Shown: positions 44,671-54,113 of the stretch, in pieces
How the letters are laid out: each line of letters opens with the position of its first letter
Position numbering within the stretch: position 1 is the first letter of the stretch
NCBI RefSeq assembly: GCF_947258925.1
Contig: NZ_CAMYKG010000011.1
Span: forward strand, 1-64,000
Direction of reading: 5' to 3'
Origin: an uncultured Eudoraea sp.
GTDB lineage: Bacteria > Bacteroidota > Bacteroidia > Flavobacteriales > Flavobacteriaceae
Length of the DNA stretch: 64,000 nt
Notes under the pieces: generated by a model
What the model was told of the DNA's origin: nothing
Databases searched by the model: none
What the model saw: only the letters and a program-made list of their open reading frames with translations
Position numbers and translations under genes: made by a program

Positions 44671-46695
44671 TTATTCTAGGTCCATTATAAATGCTCCATT
44701 TTCACCAGTATAATAAAATGGAAGCTTTCTTTCTGCGCAGGTTTCTTGCCATCGCCGTATATCTGCAAAATAATTGCTGCCATCTGCAATAACACTTTTG
44801 GTTTCAATGGAATCAAGGAATCGGTTGAGATTTATTTTTGGGGAGTTTCCTATCAATAAGTATTCAATTTTGGGCAGATTGTAGCCATGAACTTCAGGTC
44901 TATTTAGAACATATAAATATTGCTGCTTGAGCTGATAGCTGTTCTTAAGGGTTTTATAATTTAGTTTCTTAATCTTCTCCTTTATTACAAAATTTTTGAC
45001 CAGGTTTGTTACTTTACTGGAATCCGAACTATAGACGTCTAAAGCAAGACCCCTCCTGTATAGAATAGCCGAGGTTCCCGTTTTATGCAAAACCATAATT
45101 TTATGTTCCTTGCCTTTTCCTGAAATTGATGTAATAAGTCCTATTTGCATTGTAATTATGCAGACTGCCGTAGCCAGGATATTTGTGAATTTTCTCCGGT
45201 TAAGGCTGCTTACCAAAGCAAATATCAGAAGATAAGAAAGTATAACCTGGAACATGTCAAAAGTAATATCTCTTATAATAAAGGACTCCTGTTGTGCTAC
45301 CCATTCTATTAATCGGTTAATAAGATGTATGAGCCTGTTGTAAATTGAGGATAGCTCATCCGGAAGCAAATTAGCTAATGATAGGATTATGATCAGAAAA
45401 CCCATTCCCAAAATCAAACCTAAAAAGGGAACTATAAGGAGATTAGAGATAAAGAATAATGCCGGAAACTGATGAAAATAGTAAAGACTAATTGGTAAAA
45501 CCCCAATTTGAGCTGCAATGGATACTGATAACAATTGCCAGGTTTTTTTGAGGATTAAAGTTTTCGGGTTCCAAAAACGCTGTAGTTTTGGATATATCCA
45601 GAAAATCCCGAATACAGCGGCATAGCTTAGTTGAAATCCTACCTGAAACAGGAGCATTGGGTTATACACCAGTAAAAGGAAAAACATGGATAATGCAAGA
45701 ATGTTGAATGTACTTGTAGGCCGTTTCAGGGACATTGCGTAAGCCACAAAAGAAAACATGGTCACCGCTCTAATTACGGAAGGAGATAATCCGGCCAGCA
45801 ATGCATAAGCCCATAAAAGAATTACAGTAAGTAGTAATACAATGGTCTTTCCCTTTGGCAGCCTTTCCAGTGGTTGCAGTAAATATTGACATAATAGCAG
45901 TACAATTCCAATATGCAGGCCGGAGACTGCAAGGATATGAACAGCTCCGGCGTTCTTATAATTGGTATAAACCTGCTCATTAATTTCATTGCGCTGTCCT
46001 AAAAGCAATGCCTGGATAACACCCAATTCGTTTTGTCCAAAATTTGCCTTCAGCAAACGTGATATGATTTTTTGCCTAAAGGCATCACTTAATCCTAATA
46101 ATGAAATGGATGCTTCTTTTTTAACTGTATAGTTCCAATGGTCTACTTTAATTTGGTGGACTACACCCAAATTTTTCATATACCTTGCATAGTCAAACTC
46201 ATGAGGATTTAGTGGTTGCTTAATTCCTACCGGTATATTTAAGGTGTAGAACTCATCATCCACTTTGAATTTATAACTGAGGGAATCCTTTTTGGTAATA
46301 AGAAGAACTTTACCCTGGGCAGGTACCCCGTCGATCTCAGTGATATCGGCTATAAAGCGATCATTATAATTAGTAGGCTTTAGAACATTCCGGACTTTCA
46401 GTAGGATATATTGCTCTTTCTCAAGACTGAAATTAGTGTAATGACTGGAATTATTATCAGGCAAAGAAAGTGCCGTAGCTAACATGCCAATTGCAATTAC
46501 GAGAAAGGCAGTCAGGATACCAAACGAACGATTTTCAAGGACATTTTTCTTTAGCCATGATATCGTAAGTAAAATAAAAAGGACAAAGGCAATTCCTGCC
46601 ACTATAAAAAGGGGAATGTTTGTATAAAACTCTATAAGAATTCCCAGTACTAAAAACAGCGTAAGTTTAACCGGAACATAGTCCAATACTTTCAT
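44671..46695 (-). CDS. comEC: ComEC/Rec2-type competence membrane protein
   Basis: The 674-residue product has an N-terminal DUF4131 part, then a polytopic Competence domain (QALLLGQRNEI, HILAVSGLHIGI, LAGLSPSVIRA are its usual marks). In transformable bacteria ComEC is the inner-membrane DNA channel. The C-terminal region (about residues 530-674) shows no HxHxDH metallo-beta-lactamase motif, as in many Bacteroidota homologues. The start is ATG, and the stop abuts the POT gene end with no gap. Confidence 0.88.
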   Translation of the reverse strand: MKVLDYVPVKLTLFLVLGILIEFYTNIPLFIVAGIAFVLFILLTISWLKKNVLENRSFGILTAFLVIAIGMLATALSLPDNNSSHYTNFSLEKEQYILLKVRNVLKPTNYNDRFIADITEIDGVPAQGKVLLITKKDSLSYKFKVDDEFYTLNIPVGIKQPLNPHEFDYARYMKNLGVVHQIKVDHWNYTVKKEASISLLGLSDAFRQKIISRLLKANFGQNELGVIQALLLGQRNEINEQVYTNYKNAGAVHILAVSGLHIGIVLLLCQYLLQPLERLPKGKTIVLLLTVILLWAYALLAGLSPSVIRAVTMFSFVAYAMSLKRPTSTFNILALSMFFLLLVYNPMLLFQVGFQLSYAAVFGIFWIYPKLQRFWNPKTLILKKTWQLLSVSIAAQIGVLPISLYYFHQFPALFFISNLLIVPFLGLILGMGFLIIILSLANLLPDELSSIYNRLIHLINRLIEWVAQQESFIIRDITFDMFQVILSYLLIFALVSSLNRRKFTNILATAVCIITMQIGLITSISGKGKEHKIMVLHKTGTSAILYRRGLALDVYSSDSSKVTNLVKNFVIKEKIKKLNYKTLKNSYQLKQQYLYVLNRPEVHGYNLPKIEYLLIGNSPKINLNRFLDSIETKSVIADGSNYFADIRRWQETCAERKLPFYYTGENGAFIMDLE

Positions 46696-46817
46696 AGCGT
46701 ATGAAGTATTATTTGCGAACTATTAAAGTACTTCTGGTAACTGAATTATATATTCAGGCGTTTCAAATAAATTTAATAATTAAGAAAATTAAAGTAGTTG
46801 GCGTTTCAGGTTGTTGA

Positions 46818-47375
46818 TTATAGAATTCTGGTGGCCTTTACAAATGAATAGTTCCAGAAGCCTTCTTGTAGAGAAGACACAATAACCCCCCTTGAGGACG
46901 TGGAATGTATAAACTTAATGTCACGACCTTCTACTGTGACTACAAGTCCCACATGATTGATTCTTTTTCCTTTCTTAGTGGTTTTGAAAAATAACAGATC
47001 CCCCTTGGTAACCTTGTTTAGTTTAATTTTTTTTCCTTTATCTGCCATTTTATAGGACACCCTGGGCAATGGAATATTATTATCACCAAAAGAAACGTAG
47101 AGGAGACCTGAACAATCCATACCTTTTTTTGTTGTGCCTCCATACTTATAACGGACTCCCGTATAGCCCATGGCGGTATTGACAACTAAATCGGCTTTTT
47201 CCGGGCTAACTACATTTTTTAAAATTTCAGTATTCTTTTCAGTTGAAGGAATACTGTCTTTTTCAGATGCTTCCACAGTAATGCTGCGTTGCTTGCCATA
47301 AGTAGTTTTCTTTTTGACAACGCCACAGCCTGTAAGGAGTATGCCTATAAAAAAAGCAATAATTTTTCGGTTCAT
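46818..47375 (-). CDS. NlpC/P60 (C40) peptidase lipoprotein
   Basis: The 185-residue product has a lipobox LTGC (Cys17) and a linker to about residue 55. The C40 domain has Cys88 in MDCSG, His141 in NHVGLV and His157 in FIHSTS. It cleaves peptide stems of murein (typically D-Glu-mDAP bonds) at the inner face of the outer membrane or in the periplasm. It follows lpxB by 33 bp on the same strand. Resembles E. coli MepS/Spr in size. Confidence 0.92.
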   Translation of the reverse strand: MNRKIIAFFIGILLTGCGVVKKKTTYGKQRSITVEASEKDSIPSTEKNTEILKNVVSPEKADLVVNTAMGYTGVRYKYGGTTKKGMDCSGLLYVSFGDNNIPLPRVSYKMADKGKKIKLNKVTKGDLLFFKTTKKGKRINHVGLVVTVEGRDIKFIHSTSSRGVIVSSLQEGFWNYSFVKATRIL

Positions 47376-47408
47376 CCTGGAATAATAAAGATCTTCTGGG
47401 AATCAAAT

Positions 47409-48521
47409 TTAAACATTTTCTATAATAAGTCCAGCGGCATGTTCACTTGCTCCTTTCCCACCGAGCTTTATTTCCAACTCCTGATAAGCCTTAAGCTGTG
47501 CCTCACGTGCAGGCCCATCTAAGATTTTGGATAACTCCTTTTTTAGGTTTTTGGTAGTCAAATCTCCTTGAATTAATTCCTTTACCACTTCTTTTCCCAT
47601 AATCAGATTTACCAGGGATATGTAATCCAAAGTTATTATTCGTTTGGCTATTTGATAAGAGATCCAATTGCCCTTATAACAGACTACCTGGGGTACTTTT
47701 AATAATGCTGTTTCTAGCGTGGCAGTACCACTGGTTACGAGTGCAGCATACGAATGACTTAATAGTTCGTAGGTTTTGTTAGGAATTAGTTTTACCGGAT
47801 AATTCTTTAAGAATGGAGCATAGAAATCCAGATCAAGGCTTGGGGCCCCGGCTATAACAAATTGATATTCCGAAAATAAAGGTATAAGCCTTAACATCTG
47901 GTCAAGCATTTGTTGAACCTCCTGTTTTCGACTTCCCGGAAGGAGTGCGATAATAGGTTTTTTGCTATCCAGACTATGCGCATTCCTAAACTCCTCCTCA
48001 GGGCTGAATGCAATTTGATCAATTGCGTCTATCAGGGGATGTCCTACAAAATGTACGGGATAATTGTGTTTCTTTTCATAGAACTCTTTTTCAAAAGGCA
48101 GGATAACGTACATGGCATCTATATCTCTTTTAATATTTTTTATACGACCCTCTCTGGAAGCCCATATTTGCGGTGAAATATAGTAATTTGTACGATAGCC
48201 GTTTTTCCTGGCCCAGCTGGCTATTCTCAAATTAAATCCCGAATAATCAATAAAAATAATGACATCCGGATTATAAGACTCAATGTCTTTTTTACAGAAT
48301 TTAATATTTTTAAATATGGTATTGAGGTTGGCAATTACCTCCAAAAAACCCATAAATGCCATTTCTTTGTAGTGCTTTACAAGTGTCCCGCCTGCTTTCT
48401 CCATTTGGTCTCCACCCCAGCATCGAATTTGGGCATTAGTATCTTTAGCAAAAATTGCTTTAATAAGATTTGAACCATGCAGATCCCCCGAGGCTTCTCC
48501 GGCGATAATATAATATTTCAT
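47409..48521 (-). CDS. lpxB: Lipid-A-disaccharide synthase
   Basis: The 370-residue GT19 protein has YYIIAGEASGDLHGSNLI at the start, the FIDYSGFNLRIA segment, ISPQIWASREGR, FVGHPLID, LLPGSRKQEV and the C-terminal TSGTATLETAL. It joins UDP-2,3-diacylglucosamine to lipid X at the membrane. The start lies 1 bp after the stop of the small membrane-protein gene. Complete and typical. Confidence 0.96.
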   Translation of the reverse strand: MKYYIIAGEASGDLHGSNLIKAIFAKDTNAQIRCWGGDQMEKAGGTLVKHYKEMAFMGFLEVIANLNTIFKNIKFCKKDIESYNPDVIIFIDYSGFNLRIASWARKNGYRTNYYISPQIWASREGRIKNIKRDIDAMYVILPFEKEFYEKKHNYPVHFVGHPLIDAIDQIAFSPEEEFRNAHSLDSKKPIIALLPGSRKQEVQQMLDQMLRLIPLFSEYQFVIAGAPSLDLDFYAPFLKNYPVKLIPNKTYELLSHSYAALVTSGTATLETALLKVPQVVCYKGNWISYQIAKRIITLDYISLVNLIMGKEVVKELIQGDLTTKNLKKELSKILDGPAREAQLKAYQELEIKLGGKGASEHAAGLIIENV

Positions 48522-48522
48522 T

Positions 48523-48807
48523 CTAGAAAATCTTATAATATAAAATAATCATGGCTGTTAACAAGGTTGCAATTAATACTCCCTTAGCTCTTTGGTCTCT
48601 TCTTAATTTAAGAAATCCAAAAAAGGCAATCAGGTTCAATATTGCCCCCAAAGCGAGTAAACTTCCAATATGACCCTGTTTCACCGCCGCATCAATAGTT
48701 TCCATGATTCCAAAATCTGAAAACAAAAGAATATACAAAAGTGTACCTGTGATATTTGCAATTATTCCTACTGCGAAACCAATTGCTATTTCCTTCTTAT
48801 TATTCAT
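48523..48807 (-). CDS. Small membrane protein between surE and lpxB
   Basis: The 94-residue product has three hydrophobic stretches (about 8-29, 48-66, 75-92) and short polar loops. It overlaps surE by 8 bp and ends 1 bp before lpxB, so it is embedded in the operon. I recognise no characterised family; similar small proteins occur at this place in related genomes as far as I recall. A role in lipid A or envelope synthesis is only suggested by location. Confidence 0.8.
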   Translation of the reverse strand: MNNKKEIAIGFAVGIIANITGTLLYILLFSDFGIMETIDAAVKQGHIGSLLALGAILNLIAFFGFLKLRRDQRAKGVLIATLLTAMIILYYKIF

Positions 48808-49579
48808 TTAATGACCAGCTGTTTATATCTTGAATGACATGATGTGCAGTTAAATCAAATTGTGTAGGAACAACCGAGACGAAACCTTTGCTCAAGGCCC
48901 ATTCATCCGTGTCTTCACCTTTGTCCAGTAATTCAAATTCCCCTGTTAGCCAATAGTAATCTTTGCCCATTGGATTCGTTCTTTTATCAAATTTCTCTTT
49001 CCAGTTGGCTCTTGCCTGGCGACATACTTTGATACCTTTTGGAGGCTCTCCGTTAGTTTTGGGAATATTAACATTAAGCACTACTCCTTTTGGGATTCCA
49101 TTGATAATGGCTTCATGAGCAATTTTCTTCACCGCTAGTTCAGAGGCCTTAAAATCTGCATGCCATGAATAATCGCATAGCGAAAAACCAATTGCCGGGA
49201 TGCCTTCAATACCCGCCTCGATTGCGGCACTCATTGTGCCGGAATAGATTACATTAATAGAAGAATTAGAGCCGTGATTTATGCCACTGACACATAGATC
49301 CGGTTTTCTTCCCAGTAACTCCTGCAATGCAAGTTTCACACAGTCGGCAGGAGTTCCACTACAACTGTATTCTTCATGACCTCCGTTTTCAAGATCGATA
49401 GTAACTTTCTTTGAGTATAGTGTATTATCCAGAGTTATGGCATGTCCCATTCCTGATTGCGGACTATCCGGTGCAACAACCACAACCTCTCCCAATGTCT
49501 TCATATAACGGATCAAAGCCCTTAAGCCGGGCGCCGTTATTCCATCGTCATTAGTAACTAAAATCAGTGGTTTATGCAT
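48800..49579 (-). CDS. surE: 5'/3'-nucleotidase SurE
   Basis: The 259-residue product has the metal-binding VTNDDGI (Asp11, Asp12), APDSPQSGMGHAIT (Ser), and CVSGINHGSNSSINVIYSGTM split across the family's second motif. SurE dephosphorylates nucleoside monophosphates and polyphosphate under stress. It is the first gene of surE-membrane protein-lpxB-NlpC. ATG start. Confidence 0.95.
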   Translation of the reverse strand: MHKPLILVTNDDGITAPGLRALIRYMKTLGEVVVVAPDSPQSGMGHAITLDNTLYSKKVTIDLENGGHEEYSCSGTPADCVKLALQELLGRKPDLCVSGINHGSNSSINVIYSGTMSAAIEAGIEGIPAIGFSLCDYSWHADFKASELAVKKIAHEAIINGIPKGVVLNVNIPKTNGEPPKGIKVCRQARANWKEKFDKRTNPMGKDYYWLTGEFELLDKGEDTDEWALSKGFVSVVPTQFDLTAHHVIQDINSWSLNE

Positions 49580-49900
49580 ACCGTATACTTTCTGCAGTAA
49601 AAATACGTTTTTAATATGTGATTATGGCTTACAAACAATAGGTCTGTGTAAAAACAATGGTGCCTAAATGTTTGTGAAAATTGTTCCTTTTTATCGAAAA
49701 ACCAAGTTCAATTAGTTGATTATTAAGCTTTATTGGAGGTAATTAGTTGTTGTGTTTAACAAAAAATTAATCCTGTAAGCTTACAAAGTGGCATGGTTTT
49801 TTCAGTATCTTAGTAAATTCGATGGCGTAGCCATGTTTTATACTATTGTTTAAATTGAATATTAAGTGGTTTATTTATAAACCCACCTAAAAAAATTTAC
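49580..49900. promoter_or_regulatory. Divergent intergenic region, surE / tail-specific protease
   Basis: The 321 bp hold no gene. Visible elements are a 10-bp palindrome GTAAGCTTAC (49775-49784), a short dyad ATGGC/GCCAT (49822-49834) and an imperfect inverted repeat GTGGTTTAT/ATAAACCCAC just before the protease ATG (49866-49886), which could fold in its leader. The motif GCTTACAAA occurs twice (near 49629 and 49779). No exact TAnnTTTG box is present. Confidence 0.35.
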
Positions 49901-52030
49901 ATGAAAAAGAATTTCATTCTAGGATTTTTGGTCTTGCTTATCGCTGTGGCATCTTGCAGCTTTACCAATAAATCATTTGAAAATGATGATAAGGATAAAT
50001 TACTCTTAGATCTTATTACCTATATTCTGGATCGCGCTCACTATGAACCAAAGGAAATAAATGATGATTTTTCCGTAAGTGTTTTTAATGATTTCATTGA
50101 TGTAATTGATCCAACGAAAAGGTACTTTTTGGAGGAGGATATCCTGGAATTTGAAAAATATAAATTCCAGATAGATGACCAGATAAGAAACACAGATATA
50201 TCTTTCTTTAATCTGGTATACACGAGATTCATGAAACGAATGGAAGATGTAAAATCACTATATAAAGAGGTTTTAAGTGATCCTTTCGACTATTCTATTG
50301 AGGAAACCATTAATATCGATTACAAGGGTCAGGAATTTGCAGATTCGAGGAATGAACTTAAAGAGCGTTGGAGAAAACAATTAAAATATGCTACGATTGG
50401 CTCCTACGATTCAAAGTTCAAGGAACAGGATCAGAAAAAGAAGGAGAATTCGGAGTATAAGAAGGTCCCGGTATCCCAATTGGAATTGGAGGCCAGAGAA
50501 TCGACAAAAAAGACCCTGGATGAATATTTCGACTTTGTGGATGATCTAAAACGAGAAGATTGGTTTGTATACTATATCAATACAATAGTTGATGAGTTTG
50601 ACCCTCACACCCTTTATTTCGCTCCTGAAGCTAAAGATGCATTTGATATAGGGATGTCTGGCAAGTTTGAAGGGATTGGTGCAAAATTGCAGAAAAAACC
50701 TGAGGGTGCTAAAATTGTAGAAATTATTTCAGGGGGACCTGTCTGGAGAGATCAGCAACTGGAAGTTGGTGATGAAATATTAAAAGTTGGTCAGGAAGGG
50801 GAGACACCTGTGAATATTGTAGGGATGCGACTAGAGGATGCCATAAAACTTATTAAAGGCCCTAAAGGGACAATAGTTGATTTAACTGTCAGGAAGGTAG
50901 ATGGCAGCATTGAAGTGATTTCCATTACCAGAGATGTTGTTGAACTTGAAGAGAGTTATGCAAAATCCGCTACGGTTATCAAAGAAAATGATAAATACGG
51001 GATTATCAATCTTCCTAAATTTTATGTGGATTTTAATGATTATGCCGAGAGAAATGCAGCTACTGATGTGGCTAAGGAAGTTGAACTTTTAAAGAAAGAA
51101 GGCATTGAAGGTTTGGTAATTGATTTAAGAGATAACGGTGGTGGATCGCTTAAAACGGTTATAGAAATGGCCGGTCTTTTTATTAAAGATGGCCCTATTG
51201 TACAGGTGCGTTCTTCGGGGAAAGATAAAGATGTTTATGAGGATAAAGATGAACGAATTCAATGGGATGGCCCGCTTGTCATTTTGGTGAATGAGCTTTC
51301 TGCCTCAGCCTCTGAGATATTGGCGGCTGCCATGCAGGATTATAAAAGAGCTGTTGTTATAGGAAGTAAGCAGACTTTTGGTAAAGGAACAGTTCAAAAT
51401 ATAATCCCGTTAGAGAATATTGTGAGAAGTAATGAACATGGTGATCTGGGTGCAATTAAATTAACAACCCAAAAATTTTATAGGATAAATGGGGGATCAA
51501 CACAGTTGGAAGGTGTTAAGAGTGATGTGATTGTGCCGGATAAATACAGTTATATTGATCTTGGTGAGAGGGATCAGCGCAATCCCCTAAACTGGGACAA
51601 GATATCACCGGCAGATTATGAGCCCTGGGAGGGCTATATTGATTATGAAGCTACTATTAAGAATAGTACTCAACGTATGTCAGAGAATCCTCAGATTGCA
51701 TTAATTGAGGAAAATGCCAAATGGCTTAAGGAACAGCAGGATGAAAATGTTTATTCTCTGAATTATGATATATATAAAACGGAAGAGAAAAAAGTTAAAG
51801 AAAAATCTACTTACTTTAAAACCATCGCAGATTATGACTCACATTTGACATTTGAATCTCTTAAATATGAAGAAGAACTTTTCACCAAGGATCCCATATT
51901 AAGAGAAAAAAGAGATCGTTGGCATAATAACCTTGCCAAAGATGTTTACGTTGAAGAGGCAATAAATGTACTTCAGGATTTGAAGATCAACAATATCAAA
52001 AAAGGAAAATTAGCGAGTGTTAAAGGCTAA
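49901..52030 (+). CDS. prc: Carboxy-terminal (tail-specific) protease, S41
   Basis: The 709-residue product has a lipoprotein-type signal (VASCS, Cys19). A large N-terminal helical domain is followed by a PDZ domain (about 245-335) and the S41 core with LVIDLRDNGGGS, NELSASASE (catalytic Ser in 467-471) and TFGKGT (Lys495). A DUF3340-like C-terminal domain ends the protein. It trims periplasmic proteins from the C-terminus, including murein hydrolases in other species. Complete. Confidence 0.94.
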   Translation: MKKNFILGFLVLLIAVASCSFTNKSFENDDKDKLLLDLITYILDRAHYEPKEINDDFSVSVFNDFIDVIDPTKRYFLEEDILEFEKYKFQIDDQIRNTDISFFNLVYTRFMKRMEDVKSLYKEVLSDPFDYSIEETINIDYKGQEFADSRNELKERWRKQLKYATIGSYDSKFKEQDQKKKENSEYKKVPVSQLELEARESTKKTLDEYFDFVDDLKREDWFVYYINTIVDEFDPHTLYFAPEAKDAFDIGMSGKFEGIGAKLQKKPEGAKIVEIISGGPVWRDQQLEVGDEILKVGQEGETPVNIVGMRLEDAIKLIKGPKGTIVDLTVRKVDGSIEVISITRDVVELEESYAKSATVIKENDKYGIINLPKFYVDFNDYAERNAATDVAKEVELLKKEGIEGLVIDLRDNGGGSLKTVIEMAGLFIKDGPIVQVRSSGKDKDVYEDKDERIQWDGPLVILVNELSASASEILAAAMQDYKRAVVIGSKQTFGKGTVQNIIPLENIVRSNEHGDLGAIKLTTQKFYRINGGSTQLEGVKSDVIVPDKYSYIDLGERDQRNPLNWDKISPADYEPWEGYIDYEATIKNSTQRMSENPQIALIEENAKWLKEQQDENVYSLNYDIYKTEEKKVKEKSTYFKTIADYDSHLTFESLKYEEELFTKDPILREKRDRWHNNLAKDVYVEEAINVLQDLKINNIKKGKLASVKG

Positions 52031-52056
52031 TAGTTGCTTAATATAAGTTTAAAAAG

Positions 52057-52089
52057 GAGCTCAACTGTTTAGTTGAGCTCTTTTTTTTT
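52057..52089 (+). terminator. Rho-independent terminator after the tail-specific protease
   Basis: A perfect 10-bp stem GAGCTCAACT/AGTTGAGCTC with a GTTT loop is followed by nine T's. It lies 27 bp after the protease stop. With the A-run before it, it may also act weakly on the minus strand for msrA. Confidence 0.95.
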
Positions 52090-52140
52090 AAGAACGTCAA
52101 ATATGTTCCTGTCCCCATTTAAATTCCTTATCCAATAAGC

Positions 52141-52669
<529 letters not shown>

Positions 52670-52680
<11 letters not shown>

Positions 52681-53131
52681 CAGCCACCTCCTTTTCAATT
52701 TTCATGGACTCAGAGTTGATGCAGTATCTAAGTCCACTGGGTTCAGGGCCATCGGGGAAAACATGCCCCAAATGTGCATCACAGGTATTGCACAGGACTT
52801 CAACCCTTACCATACCAAATGTAACGTCCTTTTCATATTTGATCGCATTTTCGGTTATGGGCTGAGTAAAACTCGGCCACCCGGTTCCTGATTCAAATTT
52901 AATCGTTGAATCAAATAATGGGTTATCACAACAGACACAGGAATATTTACCGGCATCGTGAATGCTGCATAATGCTCCCGAATGAGGTGCTTCTGTACCC
53001 TTTTTTCTAGTAATTCGAAACTGGTCGGGAGTAAGTATATCACGCCATTCCTTTTCTGTTTTTTCCACGCGCCTTTCCGGCACAGGGTTTCCTTTAACCG
53101 TAAAGCTTATAATGTCTTTCCATGTCAGCAT
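52670..53131 (-). CDS. msrB: Peptide-methionine (R)-S-oxide reductase MsrB
   Basis: The 153-residue product has the zinc cysteines C65xxC68 and C114xxC117, the SGTGWPSF strand, and the catalytic Cys137 in LRYCINS. It reduces the R-epimer of protein methionine sulfoxide. Pairing with msrA in one operon covers both epimers. Cytosolic, full-length. Confidence 0.95.
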
Positions 53132-53273
53132 TTTCTTCTTTTTAAGTAATTAGTTATACGTAAGTCCTCTTCTTAAATTCAAAAGATTAATTATGAGGTA
53201 AAATAAGTATATTTTGTCGTATATACTGCCCTTTACTTACAGTCTGTTGCAATTTAATTCAATGAATTTAAAC

Positions 53274-53281
53274 TAAATTTG
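53274..53281 (+). promoter_or_regulatory. TAAATTTG box directly before the nuclease start
   Basis: The sequence fits TAnnTTTG and ends 4 nt before the ATG at 53286. A TTG lies 24 nt upstream (53247-53249), longer than the usual gap. If used, transcription would begin at or just after the ATG, giving a leaderless message. Confidence 0.25.
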
Positions 53282-53285
53282 AGCT

Positions 53286-54113
53286 ATGGTAAAAAGAAGT
53301 TCAAGGAAAAGAAACAGAACTATTTATGCGACCTTGATGATTCTCTGCATTATAGGGTTTTGGGTGTTTGAAAATTTCTATACTCCGGATTTATATTCTG
53401 ATCCTACAGCTAAAAATTCTACTTCTCTGGTACCTGCAGAATTGTTACCTGTTTCAAACTCGGGTGAAATTGTGATTCATAGTAATTTCATGCTTTCCTA
53501 TATGGAGCCTTACGAACAGGCTGAATGGGTAGCTTACGCTTTAGATCAAAGTCATCTTACTTATGATAACAGGGAACGGCCTTACTATATAGAAGACCCT
53601 AAAGTAAGCACTAAATCTGCAGATTGGAGAAATTATAAAGCTTCCGGTTATGACAGAGGGCATCTTTGTCCTGCCGGAGACAGAAGATTTTCAATTTATG
53701 CCTATAATGAAACGTTTTACACCAGTAATATAACTCCTCAGAAGAATGAATTTAATTCCGGGATATGGAATGAATTAGAAAAAAAAATAAGAAGTTGGTG
53801 TAGACAATATAAGAACAAAAACCTTTACGTTATTACAGGAGGTGTCTTGGAAAAGGGTCTCCCTACCATAGGTGAAGAAGATGTAGCTGTACCCAAAAAA
53901 TTTTATAAGATAGTAGTCAAAAAGGAGGGAGCAGAAATAGATGTTCTTGCTTTTCTAATTCCTCATAAGGAAACGAGGGAGCCACTTATAAATTTTTTGG
54001 TTACAGTTGATGATTTAGAGGAAATTAGTGGCATAGATTTTTTTAGTGAAATGCCTGAAGAAGAGGAATCCCGATTAGAGGGAAAAATAGTAACAATGCC
54101 ATGGAGTTTCTAA
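53286..54113 (+). CDS. Membrane-anchored DNA/RNA non-specific endonuclease (DRGH, EndoG-like)
   Basis: The 275-residue product has a basic N-terminus and one membrane helix (about 13-30), so the nuclease domain probably faces the periplasm. The beta-beta-alpha-metal signature YDRGH (123-126, catalytic His126) is followed by the Asn of NITPQ and EFNSGIWNELE (metal Asn157, Glu). It cleaves single- and double-stranded nucleic acid with Mg2+. A nutritional or DNA-clearing role is likely. Its stop overlaps the rodA stop by 4 bp, tail to tail. Confidence 0.9.
   Translation: MVKRSSRKRNRTIYATLMILCIIGFWVFENFYTPDLYSDPTAKNSTSLVPAELLPVSNSGEIVIHSNFMLSYMEPYEQAEWVAYALDQSHLTYDNRERPYYIEDPKVSTKSADWRNYKASGYDRGHLCPAGDRRFSIYAYNETFYTSNITPQKNEFNSGIWNELEKKIRSWCRQYKNKNLYVITGGVLEKGLPTIGEEDVAVPKKFYKIVVKKEGAEIDVLAFLIPHKETREPLINFLVTVDDLEEISGIDFFSEMPEEEESRLEGKIVTMPWSF

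Noticed and set aside
46741..46757. CTGAAT/ATTCAG dyad upstream of comEC
   Set aside because: Six-base A/T-rich arms are expected by chance in this composition; nothing else supports a function.
52681..52698. TTG start of msrA six codons upstream
   Set aside because: The ATG at 52680 gives the usual MsrA N-terminus; the extra residues only reflect overlap with msrB.
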